A stretch of 51,284 nt of DNA from Bacteroides caecigallinarum (GCF_016901995.1 NZ_JACJLE010000026.1:1-51284); one strand, 5' to 3'. Positions 8,681 through 17,541 are shown, numbered from the stretch's first letter. A program made the numbers and translations. The notes: generated by a model not told the origin, from the sequence alone.

Positions 8681-9222
8681 AAGCTCTTCCTGTATTCATT
8701 AATTTTTTTCATTAACAATGTCTTTGCTCTATAAAACTGCGACGACGAAGTATGTTCTGATATACCAAGCATGGCAGCTATCTCCTTGTGGCTTTTCTCT
8801 TCGAATACGAACAGATTGAAAACCGTTCTATAGCCGTCCGGCAATTCCTTTATCATCCTCATTAATTCCTTGTTCGGAATATTGTTCACATCACCATCAT
8901 CGTCAAGCTGCGTATCGGGCAATTGCTCCACCAAGGTTTCCTGTTGCATCTGAACATTTTTTTTTCTCAGATAGCCAAGCGCCTCATTCACCATCACCCT
9001 GGAAAGCCAAGCCTTTAACGAACCATCGCCTAAAAATTTAAACTGGCCTATAGACTGATATATCCTAATCATGCCATCATGAAAAACGTCCTGGGCTGTA
9101 TCACGGTCACCAATATACCGAAGACATATAGCCAATAGCTGACCACCATAAACCTCATAAAGCCGTTTTCTGGCATACGGGTCCGCATCCACACATTTTA
9201 AAGCTAATTCTTCTTCGGTCAT
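8677..9222 (-). CDS. ECF-type RNA polymerase sigma factor
   Basis: A 181-residue sigma-70 family protein of the extracytoplasmic-function class. Region 2 spans about residues 18-80 (YEVYGGQLLAICLRYIGDRDTAQDVFHDG and the following promoter-melting segment). Region 4 is the C-terminal helix-turn-helix, FEEKSHKEIAAMLGISEHTSSSQ, followed by RAKTLLMKKI. It overlaps the downstream membrane/beta-barrel gene by four bases, a layout usual for sigma factors held by a membrane partner. A -7-like box and one arm of an inverted repeat lie upstream, so autoregulation is possible but unproven. Confidence 0.9.
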   Translation of the reverse strand: MTEEELALKCVDADPYARKRLYEVYGGQLLAICLRYIGDRDTAQDVFHDGMIRIYQSIGQFKFLGDGSLKAWLSRVMVNEALGYLRKKNVQMQQETLVEQLPDTQLDDDGDVNNIPNKELMRMIKELPDGYRTVFNLFVFEEKSHKEIAAMLGISEHTSSSQFYRAKTLLMKKINEYRKSL

Positions 9223-9260
9223 ATTTGATTTTTTGTTCTAATTATATAATGTAGTGATAG

Positions 9261-9268
9261 CAAAATTA
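9261..9268 (-). promoter_or_regulatory. Putative -7 box for the ECF sigma gene
   Basis: Minus-strand TAATTTTG matches TAnnTTTG, 38 bases before the sigma start. It overlaps the left arm of an 8-bp inverted repeat (ATTACTGC at 9265-9272, GCAGTAAT at 9321-9328) spanning the divergent intergenic region. Confidence 0.4.
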
Positions 9269-9377
9269 CTGCTTTATGTAACACAATTTTTTTTATTCTT
9301 TTTTTTTAACATGAATATATGCAGTAATCAACACTATGACACATTTTCAAGACAAAGAATCGTAAATCACACATAAT

Positions 9378-10160
9378 ATGAAACTTAAACATAAAATAAT
9401 CAGTATTATCGGACTTTGCGCTTTTGGTATTTATATGTCATCATGCCTTGACAACGAGAAATACCCGGAACTGCATTCCACAATGGGAACTATCACCGAT
9501 ATAGAAACCCCGTCAATAGAATCCGACTCTTATGGAAAACTCTTACCGCAAAACCCTGATATTATAAAGATGTATGATGCTGACAGCATAGGACAAAGGG
9601 TTCTTGTCAGTTTAAGCTTTCCTAACGCTGAAGAAAAGAATAAAGAAGATTCAGGAAAAGAAGTTACTATATACGATTTTTATAAGGTGCTGACCAAAAA
9701 AGCAAATGATACAAGAAATCAGGACAGCGAGCCTATAGAGAATTTCGGAGAAGATATAATAAACATAACAAGTGCCTATATAAGCAAAGAGCACTTGAAT
9801 ATTGAGTTTAATATAAATGGCAATAATGAAACAATCCCTCACCGTATCAGTCTGCTTCTTACAGAAGAAACAAAGATAGACGATGAAGGATTGGTATATG
9901 TGGAGTTAAGACATAACAAAAACTCCGACTATGGAAACAAACTCTACTGGGGAGTTGTTTCATACACATTATCAAGTATTCCTGAATACAATGACACTGA
10001 TTTTAAAGGATTCAGAATATCTTACATGAGTTCAGACAACACTAAATCGGAAATTACAGTAAAGAAACAGGAATCAAATCAGGACAGTGCTGTCAGAAGC
10101 ATGAAATCCACGCAGGAAATCGGCTACAGGCATTCTCTTTTTGCCGGCCAACTGCAATGA
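9378..10160 (+). CDS. NigD-like lipoprotein
   Basis: A 260-residue putative lipoprotein with a signal peptide and lipobox MSSC (Cys23). The following sequence (MGTITDI near residue 40, then SDSYGKLLPQNP and GQRVLVSLSF) resembles the NigD-like family, small envelope proteins of Bacteroidota with unclear function. The last roughly 28 codons (10074-10160) lie antisense to the 3' end of fmt, and the polar tail SNQDSAVRSMKSTQEIGYRH does not look like part of the folded domain. It may have lost its original stop codon and been extended into the neighbour. The gene is divergent from the ECF sigma gene and may belong to its regulon (inference). Confidence 0.65.
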   Translation: MKLKHKIISIIGLCAFGIYMSSCLDNEKYPELHSTMGTITDIETPSIESDSYGKLLPQNPDIIKMYDADSIGQRVLVSLSFPNAEEKNKEDSGKEVTIYDFYKVLTKKANDTRNQDSEPIENFGEDIINITSAYISKEHLNIEFNINGNNETIPHRISLLLTEETKIDDEGLVYVELRHNKNSDYGNKLYWGVVSYTLSSIPEYNDTDFKGFRISYMSSDNTKSEITVKKQESNQDSAVRSMKSTQEIGYRHSLFAGQLQ

Positions 10161-11045
10161 CAACACATTGACATATCCATCTGTAGAAGCTACATGCAGA
10201 TAAGTTTTATTGTCTGTTACTATGCTTCCTGGTTTATATTCATGATTGCAGAAAATCTTTTCTGTCTCAAATATCTTCAGCATGACCGGAGCTGAATCGC
10301 CCTGATGAAGTTCCGTCCATGCTGCCGGATATGGCGACAATCCTCTTACGAAGTCATACACTTTCTTTACTCCGGCATTCCAGTCTATACGGCATGTTTC
10401 CTTGAAAATCTTAGGAGCCGGACGCAATTCTTCAACTTTTACCAGTTCTTCCTGAGGAGTGGTCTTCACATTTCCTTCAAGTATTGCATCAACAGTTTTC
10501 AAAACCAAGTCACCTCCAAGCATCATCAGCTTGTCATAGACTACTTCCACATTGTCTGTATCGGCGATAGGCACTCTTACCTGGTCTATAATCTCGCCGG
10601 TGTCTATCTCATGTTTCAGGAAGAATGTTGTTATACCGGTTTCTGTATCACCGTTTATCACAGCCCAGTTTATAGGAGCAGCTCCTCTGTATTGAGGAAG
10701 CAATGATGCATGCAGATTGAATGTTCCCATAGGAGGCATGTTCCATACCACTTCAGGCAACATTCTGAAAGCAACGACAATCTGCAAATCGGCCTTCAAC
10801 GAACGAAGTTCCTCTACGAAAGCCTCATCTTTAAGCTTCTCAGGCTGCAACACCTTCAATCCCTGCGACACCGCATACTGCTTTACCGGGCTAGGCTGAA
10901 GAACACTGCCATGACGTCCCATTGGTTTGTCAGGCATAGTAATCACAGCCACAACGTTATATCCACCTACCACAAGTCTGCGCAAGCTTTCAACCGCAAA
11001 CTCTGGAGTACCCATATATACTATACGCAAATCTTTCTTTTCCAT
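10074..11045 (-). CDS. fmt: Methionyl-tRNA formyltransferase
   Basis: Fmt formylates initiator Met-tRNA using 10-formyltetrahydrofolate. The protein starts RIVYMGTPEFAV and has the catalytic segment FNLHASLLPQYRGAAPINWAVINGD, containing the SLLPxYRG signature, followed by the formyltransferase C-terminal domain with LSPYPAAWTEL and a terminal AGKKRMPVADFLRG. I choose the ATG at 11045 (323 residues), 10 bases after the ClC stop. The frame is open upstream to 11147, but those codons overlap ClC and are not family-like. Its end converges with, and overlaps by 87 bases, the NigD-like gene. Confidence 0.93.
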   Translation of the reverse strand: MEKKDLRIVYMGTPEFAVESLRRLVVGGYNVVAVITMPDKPMGRHGSVLQPSPVKQYAVSQGLKVLQPEKLKDEAFVEELRSLKADLQIVVAFRMLPEVVWNMPPMGTFNLHASLLPQYRGAAPINWAVINGDTETGITTFFLKHEIDTGEIIDQVRVPIADTDNVEVVYDKLMMLGGDLVLKTVDAILEGNVKTTPQEELVKVEELRPAPKIFKETCRIDWNAGVKKVYDFVRGLSPYPAAWTELHQGDSAPVMLKIFETEKIFCNHEYKPGSIVTDNKTYLHVASTDGYVNVLSLQLAGKKRMPVADFLRGFHASDSTVLI

Positions 11046-11055
11046 AATCATAAGT

Positions 11056-12852
11056 TTATTCTGCCGAGAAGTCAACAAGCACCTGACGGTAAGTGTTAAG
11101 CATCTTCGACTTAGAAACAAATCCTTTATATTTATTATCCTCATCAACTACCGGAAGATTCCAGGCCTTTGTAGAATCGAATTTCTCCATCACCTCTTCC
11201 ATGGAATCCGTAGTGACAAGTTTGGCCTTCGGAACAGTCATAAAACTTTCCACAGTATATCTGTGATACAACTCCTGACGGAACATTATATTCCTTATGT
11301 CGTCAAGATTGACTATTCCTATGAGCTCGTCATTGGCATCTATCACAGGGAACATGTTTCTGCTGGATTTTGAGATAACCTTCACCATCTGTCCCAAATC
11401 CATTTCAGGTTTTACGGTAAGGAAATCTGTTTCCATTATGCTCTCTATATTCATCATTGTAAGCACAGCCTTGTCCTTGTGGTGTGTGATAAGTTCACCT
11501 TTCTTTGCCAGACGCATGGAATAAATACTGTGTGGCTCGAACACCTTAATGGTGAGATATGCAAAAACCGAAACTATCATAAGCGGAAGGAACAATCCGT
11601 ATCCTCCGGTAAGTTCGGCAATCAGGAATACACCGGTAAGCGGCGCATGCATAACCCCGGACATAAGTCCTGCCATACCCATAAGAGCAAAGTTTTTCTC
11701 AGGTATATACGTACTTCCTATATTGAATTCATTGCATAAATGCGAAAATACAAATCCGGCTATACATCCCAGAAACAGACTTGGTGCAAATATACCACCG
11801 CATCCTCCACCACCATTGGTCGCACTTGAAGCAAATACCTTGAACAGGATGATAAGCAACAGATATACCACTAAAAGACTACTGTGTCCATAGAACAATG
11901 AATTATTCATCACCGTATCCCATTCGGCGCTCGACGTTCCGTTAAGAAGAAGGGAAATAGTGTCATAACCTTCACCATACAGAGGCGGGAAAAGGAATAT
12001 CAGCACACTAAGCATTATACCGCCAAGTACAAACTTGGAGTAAGGACTTGAAAATCGTCTGAAAATATTCTCTATCCAGTTCATGGAACGTGTAAAATAC
12101 CATGCTATCAAGCCGCAGAACACTCCCAAGGCTATAGCATAAGGGATACGCTCAAGGGCAAAAGGATAATCAAGTGTAAACTGGAACATAGCCTCTGTTC
12201 CTGTAAGCAGATAAGACATACATGCCGCCGTGACACTTGAAATCAGCAATGGCAACAAAGAAGCCATTGTCAGGTCGAACATAAGAACTTCAAGCGTAAA
12301 CACCAGTCCGGCTATAGGTGCCTTGAATATTCCTGACACAGCACCTGCGGCACCACAACCTAAAAGCAGCATAAGAGTCTTATGATCCATACGGAACATG
12401 CTTCCAAGATTAGAACCTATGGCAGAACCGGTAAGGACTATAGGCGCTTCGGCACCGACAGATCCACCACAACCGATGGTTATTGCTGATGCACATACGG
12501 ACGACCATACATTATGTCCCTTTATCCTACTCTGACGACGCGAAATGGCATACAAAATCTTGGTCACACCATGACTGATATCATCGCGAACAATATATCT
12601 GATGAACAGTCCGGTTATGAAAATTCCGGCTACCGGATAGACCAGATACAGCCAGTTGGCACCTGTTGTATCAAAGTTTTCAGTAAGGAATTCCTTTATA
12701 TACTCTACAAGGAATTTCAGGACAAAAGCAGCCAGAGCAGTAAAGATACCTACCAGGAAACTAAGTATGAGTATGAACTGCTTATCGGTGATATGCTTTT
12801 CTCTCCACTTTAGAAAACTCTGCAAAAAAGAAAATTTTTCCTTAGTCTTCAT
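11056..12852 (-). CDS. ClC-family chloride channel/transporter with C-terminal CBS pair
   Basis: A 598-residue inner-membrane protein with the ClC selectivity-filter signatures in order: GSVGAEAPIV near residue 130 (with the gating Glu position retained) and GGGCGGIFAPSLFLG near residue 350. About ten or more hydrophobic helices cover residues 25-440. Two CBS domains follow (about residues 465-590; MTVPKAKLVTTDSMEEVMEKF is in the second), which usually bind adenine nucleotides and modulate transport. Whether it is a channel or an H+/Cl- exchanger cannot be decided here. It lies between tsaC and fmt on the same strand with short gaps. Confidence 0.9.
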   Translation of the reverse strand: MKTKEKFSFLQSFLKWREKHITDKQFILILSFLVGIFTALAAFVLKFLVEYIKEFLTENFDTTGANWLYLVYPVAGIFITGLFIRYIVRDDISHGVTKILYAISRRQSRIKGHNVWSSVCASAITIGCGGSVGAEAPIVLTGSAIGSNLGSMFRMDHKTLMLLLGCGAAGAVSGIFKAPIAGLVFTLEVLMFDLTMASLLPLLISSVTAACMSYLLTGTEAMFQFTLDYPFALERIPYAIALGVFCGLIAWYFTRSMNWIENIFRRFSSPYSKFVLGGIMLSVLIFLFPPLYGEGYDTISLLLNGTSSAEWDTVMNNSLFYGHSSLLVVYLLLIILFKVFASSATNGGGGCGGIFAPSLFLGCIAGFVFSHLCNEFNIGSTYIPEKNFALMGMAGLMSGVMHAPLTGVFLIAELTGGYGLFLPLMIVSVFAYLTIKVFEPHSIYSMRLAKKGELITHHKDKAVLTMMNIESIMETDFLTVKPEMDLGQMVKVISKSSRNMFPVIDANDELIGIVNLDDIRNIMFRQELYHRYTVESFMTVPKAKLVTTDSMEEVMEKFDSTKAWNLPVVDEDNKYKGFVSKSKMLNTYRQVLVDFSAE

Positions 12853-12873
12853 TCTCCAGCAAATTTATATCAA

Positions 12874-13440
12874 CTATTCTCTGATAACTTTTACAGTACC
12901 ACCCTTTCCGAGCTTTATTATACTTGAAGGTTTTGCAGGACCTGTCTCATCTCTTCTGTAATCTACGATGTAGTCAACCGCATTCTTTATTTCCTCGCTT
13001 ATTTCACTGAACACAGCCGGTGCAGGCTGACCGCTTATATTCGCAGATGTAGAAACAATAGCTTTCTTGAATCTGAAACACAGCTGTTTTGAAAATTCCT
13101 CTGATGTAACCCTTATACCCACACTGCCGTCTTCTGCAATAAGATTAGGTGCCAGATTTCTGGCTCCGTCGTAAATTATAGTAAGCGGTTTTGTAGTCAT
13201 ATCTATAAGATCCCATGCTACACTAGGAACATCGCTTACATAAGATTCCACTTTTACAGGACTATCTACAAGCACCAGCATAGCTTTGCTGTCTGCCCTG
13301 CGTTTAATTTCGAAAACCTTCTTTACCGCTTCTTCATTTGTGGCGTCGCAACCTATACCCCACACTGTATCTGTAGGATATAGAATAACTCCACCTTTGT
13401 ACATGACGTCGCATGCCTTTTTAATTTCATCGTTCATCAT
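12874..13440 (-). CDS. tsaC: L-threonylcarbamoyladenylate synthase (Sua5/YciO/YrdC family)
   Basis: A 188-residue YrdC-fold protein. It makes threonylcarbamoyl-AMP from threonine, bicarbonate and ATP, the first step of the t6A37 modification of ANN-decoding tRNAs. Family landmarks are YPTDTVWGIGCDATNEEAVKKVFEIKRR near the N-terminus, GSVGIRVTSEEF, and STSANISGQPAP. The length corresponds to the short TsaC form without the Sua5 C-terminal domain. The YciO subgroup, whose role is less clear, is an alternative. It lies 13 bases downstream of mrp in the trmB-mrp-tsaC-ClC-fmt group. Confidence 0.85.
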   Translation of the reverse strand: MMNDEIKKACDVMYKGGVILYPTDTVWGIGCDATNEEAVKKVFEIKRRADSKAMLVLVDSPVKVESYVSDVPSVAWDLIDMTTKPLTIIYDGARNLAPNLIAEDGSVGIRVTSEEFSKQLCFRFKKAIVSTSANISGQPAPAVFSEISEEIKNAVDYIVDYRRDETGPAKPSSIIKLGKGGTVKVIRE

Positions 13441-13453
13441 AAGCCCAATATAA

Positions 13454-14554
13454 TTATTTGTGTGTCTGAACTATCTGTGTCGGAGCCATTTCCGCATTAC
13501 GCTTTTCTGTCTGCTCCACCACATTCTTGGCAAGTTCTATAAATGCCTGGCCTGTTATAGAATCCTCATTGAGAGCTACAGGAGTACCGTTGTCTCCACC
13601 TTCGCAAATGCTCTGTACGATAGGAATCTGTCCCAACAAAGGAACATTCAGTTCTTCTGCAAGTCTCTTTGTTCCTTCCTTTCCGAACAGATAGTACTTG
13701 TTTTCAGGAAGTTCGGCAGGAGTAAACCAGGCCATATTTTCCACCAGACCAAGAATAGGGACATTTACCTTGTCATTCTGATACATATTTATCCCCTTAC
13801 GCGCATCAGCCAGTGCAACTTCCTGAGGTGTACTTACTATCACCGCGCCTGTTATTGCAAGGTTCTGCAATAGAGTGAGATGAATATCGCTGGTTCCCGG
13901 AGGAGTATCAAGAACAAAATAGTCAAGTTCTCCCCATTTGGCATCTCCTACAAGCTGTTTCAAGGCATTACTTGCCATAGCTCCACGCCAAAGTGTGGCC
14001 TGCTCAGGACTGACGAAAAATCCTATAGACAAAAGTTCGATACCGTATTTTTCCACCGGTACAATCAAATCACGTCCGCCAACTTCTTCTGCATATGGAC
14101 GAGCGTCTTCCACCTGAAACATCTTAGGTACGGAAGGACCGAATATATCGGCATCAAGCAATCCAACCTTGTATCCCAATTTAGATAGAGCTACAGCTAG
14201 GTTTGCCGCTACTGTTGACTTACCTACACCACCTTTACCGGATGATACTGCAATAACATTTTTCACCTGTGGAAGGAGTTTACCAGGTTCAGGACGTGCC
14301 GCCTGCTTGCTTTCAGTGGTGATTGTAACTTCTACTTCTTTCGAAACGTATGTATGGATAGCTGTTTCAGCCGATTTGACTACTGATTTCATAAACGGAT
14401 CTGTAGGCTTTTCGAAAATAATAGAAAAGCTAACCTTCATTCCGTCAATTCGAAGATTGTCGGCAACCATTTCTGCCTCGACAATATTTTTTCCGTTTCC
14501 CGGATAACGCACTGTTGAAAGCGCGTCAAGAATTAATTTTGGATATAGTGTCAT
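13454..14554 (-). CDS. mrp: Mrp/ApbC-type iron-sulfur cluster carrier ATPase
   Basis: A 366-residue protein with an N-terminal MIP18/DUF59-like domain (about residues 1-85) and a P-loop ATPase with the deviant Walker A motif SSGKGGVGKST (about 105-113), then DADIFGPSVPKMF and DTPPGTSDIHLTL. These identify the Mrp/NBP35 family, which carries Fe-S clusters to apoproteins. The CxxC pair that many family members carry near the NMS.F..C..C segment is not visible; here the region reads ENMAWFTPAELPENKYYLFG. Four 11-bp direct repeats lie between its start and trmB. Part of a minus-strand gene group with trmB and tsaC. Confidence 0.88.
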   Translation of the reverse strand: MTLYPKLILDALSTVRYPGNGKNIVEAEMVADNLRIDGMKVSFSIIFEKPTDPFMKSVVKSAETAIHTYVSKEVEVTITTESKQAARPEPGKLLPQVKNVIAVSSGKGGVGKSTVAANLAVALSKLGYKVGLLDADIFGPSVPKMFQVEDARPYAEEVGGRDLIVPVEKYGIELLSIGFFVSPEQATLWRGAMASNALKQLVGDAKWGELDYFVLDTPPGTSDIHLTLLQNLAITGAVIVSTPQEVALADARKGINMYQNDKVNVPILGLVENMAWFTPAELPENKYYLFGKEGTKRLAEELNVPLLGQIPIVQSICEGGDNGTPVALNEDSITGQAFIELAKNVVEQTEKRNAEMAPTQIVQTHK

Positions 14555-14563
14555 ATATTTTTT

Positions 14564-14607
14564 ATTTAAACATCGTTTAAACAGTATTTAAACACCATTC
14601 AAACGCC
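14564..14607 (-). repeat. Four tandem 11-bp direct repeats upstream of mrp
   Basis: On the plus strand the units are ATTTAAACATC, GTTTAAACAGT, ATTTAAACACC and ATTCAAACGCC, sharing the core TTYAAAC at exact 11-base spacing (14564, 14575, 14586, 14597). They occupy most of the gap between the trmB stop (14632) and the mrp start (14554). Spacing of about one helical turn would place all cores on one face of the DNA, as in arrayed operator sites. Function is not known; slippage-generated repeats are the simple alternative. Confidence 0.7.
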
Positions 14608-14631
14608 TATATAGTTTATTTATAGAAAATC

Positions 14632-15390
14632 TTATTTGCTTGTCTTCAGACCACTTCTTTTGCTGCGGTTATAACTTCTGTAATCATCAAGTTCTATTTC
14701 CACGTCCGGTTCCTTCAGTTCACCTTCCTGAGACAATCTGAACTTGATATACTTGATATTCAAACCTCTGTCAAGCCACTGCTGTTCGTAATAAGTACGA
14801 ATGCTTAGAATATCATCATCCATACCCGAATGATAAAGGTCGTCAGTGATAAACTCCACTGGCAAGTTATTGGCCTCTATCATATATTTGGTATATGTAA
14901 ACATGAAATTACTGTCTGTTTTAAGATGTACGATTCCACCCGGAACAAGGAATTTCCTGTATCTTTCCATGAAATAAGTAGATGTAAGACGCTTTGTAGC
15001 CTTCTTCATCTGCGGATCGGAAAATGTAAGCCATATTTCGCTAACCTCGCCAGGTGCGAAGAAACGGTCTATAATTTCTATATTGGTACGCAGGAAAGCC
15101 GCATTTTTCAATCCTTCGTTAAGAGCCTCTGTTGCTCCTGTCCACATACGTGCCCCCTTTATATCAACCCCGATAAAATTCTTGTCTGAATATCGTCTTG
15201 CCAATCCTACGGTATATTCACCTCTACCACAACCCAATTCCAAAACGATAGGATTATCATTTTTGAAAAAATCACGGTTCCAGTTGCCCTTCATTTCAAA
15301 GTTCACTTCATCAACCACCGAATACGGATATTCGAACACATGCGGATATTCCGCCATATCTGCAAATTTAGCCAGTTTACCTTTTCCCAT
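14632..15390 (-). CDS. trmB: tRNA (guanine-N7-)-methyltransferase
   Basis: TrmB transfers a methyl group from SAM to N7 of G46 in tRNA. The 252-residue protein contains the SAM-binding motif [29 protein letters not shown], the family motif [18 protein letters not shown] near residue 120 (usually DPWPKKRHxKRR; here PQM instead of PWP), and [11 protein letters not shown]. The substrate-binding C-terminus is present. A good promoter (TTG, 20 bases, TACATTTG) lies 24 bases upstream of the ATG. It heads the minus-strand group running to fmt. Confidence 0.9.
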   Translation of the reverse strand: MGKGKLAKFADMAEYPHVFEYPYSVVDEVNFEMKGNWNRDFFKNDNPIVLELGCGRGEYTVGLARRYSDKNFIGVDIKGARMWTGATEALNEGLKNAAFLRTNIEIIDRFFAPGEVSEIWLTFSDPQMKKATKRLTSTYFMERYRKFLVPGGIVHLKTDSNFMFTYTKYMIEANNLPVEFITDDLYHSGMDDDILSIRTYYEQQWLDRGLNIKYIKFRLSQEGELKEPDVEIELDDYRSYNRSKRSGLKTSK

Positions 15391-15413
15391 GTTGAATAAA
15401 ATCTTTTACAATG

Positions 15414-15444
15414 CAAATGTAATTCTTTTCAACGGATTTGACAA
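15414..15444 (-). promoter_or_regulatory. Putative promoter of trmB
   Basis: On the minus strand TTG (15444-15442) is followed after 20 bases by TACATTTG (15421-15414), matching the Bacteroidota -33/-7 arrangement. The trmB start is at 15390. Confidence 0.65.
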
Positions 15445-15490
15445 CAAAACAGATAACCGGAAAATTTTAAAGCCTAATAAAAACACAATA

Positions 15491-15523
15491 AAGGCAGACA
15501 ACTGAAAAACAGTCATCTGCCTT
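15491..15523 (-). terminator. Terminator after the 211-residue membrane protein gene
   Basis: The arms AAGGCAGA and TCTGCCTT pair perfectly; after a two-base mismatch ACTG/CAGT continues the stem. It lies 30 bases past the stop at 15554. On the minus strand it is followed by ATTGTGTTTTT. Confidence 0.65.
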
Positions 15524-15553
15524 ATCGCTTTTTAATTATCTAATATATAACTG

Positions 15554-16189
15554 TTATTCCTGAACCTGAGTATCTTCTGTCTGTGCTTCTGCAGGAGATT
15601 CTTCAACTACCAGGTTACGATAGATTACAGCAGTACATCCCATTGATATAATCACATATGCAATAACCAAACACAACATCAGCAAAACTCCCAATATTGG
15701 TATAAGGCCAAATATAGCTGATAATATACCATATATCAGGCCTAAAACAAATTGCACACCAAAAATAGTCCACTTATATCCATATGTTGCCTTATTACTC
15801 TGAACCATAGCCTCGCCGGGAGCCACTCCCTTATCCAACAATATGTATATAGCCAAAGACCATCCTATAGAAATTACAATAGCCGGAATAACCATGAAGA
15901 AGAAAGCTGGAATGATAGCCATAGCCATCAAGCCTAACAGGGTGAAATACTCTCCCATAAATTTACGATACTTACTGTCAAAAATAAATACCGGAGATAT
16001 CACTTTGCCTTTACTCAATTCAATAGGAATAGTAGTCATGGCAATGGTAGTACCCACATTTAAATATGGTATCCATATAGTAACTATCCACAAAACTGTT
16101 GCCACCAACAATGATACCGAGTTCTTCATACCCAATGAAATTCCCTCTGAGAGAACATTCATCACCGAAATCTTCTTCTGTGCTTCCAT
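15554..16189 (-). CDS. Small polytopic membrane protein
   Basis: A 211-residue protein with about five hydrophobic segments (roughly residues 22-45, 75-100, 98-118, 140-165 and 165-190), a short polar N-terminus (MEAQKKISVMNVLSEGI) and a Glu/Gln-rich tail. The repeated architecture resembles the loosely defined DUF975/GlpQ-membrane-domain superfamily, but I see no motif that fixes a function. It is monocistronic: promoter at 16220-16250 and hairpin terminator at 15491-15523. Confidence 0.6.
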   Translation of the reverse strand: MEAQKKISVMNVLSEGISLGMKNSVSLLVATVLWIVTIWIPYLNVGTTIAMTTIPIELSKGKVISPVFIFDSKYRKFMGEYFTLLGLMAMAIIPAFFFMVIPAIVISIGWSLAIYILLDKGVAPGEAMVQSNKATYGYKWTIFGVQFVLGLIYGILSAIFGLIPILGVLLMLCLVIAYVIISMGCTAVIYRNLVVEESPAEAQTEDTQVQE

Positions 16190-16219
16190 AATAAATTAGT
16201 TTAAATAATACTTTGATTA

Positions 16220-16250
16220 CAAATATAATATTTTAATTTACATTTTCCAA
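16220..16250 (-). promoter_or_regulatory. Putative promoter of the 211-residue membrane protein gene
   Basis: On the minus strand TTG (16250-16248) is followed after 20 bases by TATATTTG (16227-16220), a full match to TAnnTTTG at standard spacing, 31 bases before the start at 16189. Confidence 0.65.
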
Positions 16251-16359
16251 CTGATATCTTTTTATTTAATTAAAAAGATAAATTATTCAGCGTTAAAATA
16301 ACATTTAGAACAGCGAAAGCCTATGTATATTTATAAATCAAAGTAAATACAAAACTATT

Positions 16360-17541
16360 CTATTGCAAAACCTTTGCAAAACGGGTTATAAGAAGCGATA
16401 CAATTGTCAATGAAATGCCAACCATAACAACACCGGTCCATTGCATGTAGTGCCAGAATGATCCGGCAAGGAACGTACCCAAAGCACCGCCTACAAAATA
16501 GGTTGTCATAAATATGGTATTAACTCTGTTTGAAGCATTGGGAACAGAAGTCAGAACATAGGTCTGGTTACTCAACTGTACACACTGCATACCTACATCC
16601 ATAAGCATTATTCCGACTATAAATCCGGTGTAGGTGTTCTGCAAGAAATACATTATCCCCCACGCCACAATAATTATTATACATCCGATATAATTAAGTC
16701 TTTTAACTCCCAATATACGAACATAACGTCCAACAAGAGATGCCGTCAATGCTCCTGCAACACCACATAGTCCCATCATACCAATCACATTATTGCCTGC
16801 ATACAAAGGTGCACCACTTAATTTGAAAGCCAGACAAGCCCACAGACAAAGGAAACTACCGAAACACAATCCCGCACGTAAGGAAGAAAGCCTTATATCA
16901 GGACGCTGCCTGAAAATTTTCATCAATGACTGCATCAAATCTTTATATGTTCCTTTGTAATTGACTGTCATATCAGGAATAACCCTAACAACCACAAAGA
17001 TACAAACGAACATTATTACTGCAGCAATATAATACATGGTACGCCATCCCCAATACTCTCCTACAATGCCGCTTATGACTCTTGAACCTAGGATTCCAGT
17101 AAGAAGTCCGCTCACCAATACACCTACATTCTTCGATTTATGTTCCGGCTTCGAGAACTGTGACGCTATCGGTATGAATATCTGAGGCATTACAGAACAG
17201 ATACCAGTAATTAAAGACGAAGCCAAGACAAGCCCAATATTTTCTGAAAAGGCAATTGACACCATAGAAAGAGAAAGTAACGAAAAATTCACCACAATTA
17301 TATTGCGCCTGTTATATAAATCGCCCAATGGAATTATAAATAACAAACCGCAGGCATATCCTATTTGAGTCACCATAGGAATAAGATTTGCAGTAAACTC
17401 ACTAACCTTCAAATCACGACAAATGTCGTTTAACAACGGCTGGTTATAATATAAATTAGCCACAGCCAATCCTGAAATTATCGCCAATATCAATAGCAGA
17501 TAGCCAGGAATACCTTCATTCTCTATCAGTTTCTTTTTCAT
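16360..17541 (-). CDS. Major facilitator superfamily transporter
   Basis: A 393-residue inner-membrane protein with about twelve hydrophobic helices. The MFS loop motif between helices 2 and 3 is visible as PLGDLYNRRNIIV (about residue 75), and a pseudo-repeat follows near LVGRYVRILGVKRL in the second half. The sequence resembles the AraJ/sugar-efflux type of proton-coupled exporter, but the substrate cannot be inferred. It is divergent from the secreted esterase gene, with its own promoter in the shared gap. No frameshift or truncation. Confidence 0.82.
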   Translation of the reverse strand: MKKKLIENEGIPGYLLLILAIISGLAVANLYYNQPLLNDICRDLKVSEFTANLIPMVTQIGYACGLLFIIPLGDLYNRRNIIVVNFSLLSLSMVSIAFSENIGLVLASSLITGICSVMPQIFIPIASQFSKPEHKSKNVGVLVSGLLTGILGSRVISGIVGEYWGWRTMYYIAAVIMFVCIFVVVRVIPDMTVNYKGTYKDLMQSLMKIFRQRPDIRLSSLRAGLCFGSFLCLWACLAFKLSGAPLYAGNNVIGMMGLCGVAGALTASLVGRYVRILGVKRLNYIGCIIIIVAWGIMYFLQNTYTGFIVGIMLMDVGMQCVQLSNQTYVLTSVPNASNRVNTIFMTTYFVGGALGTFLAGSFWHYMQWTGVVMVGISLTIVSLLITRFAKVLQ

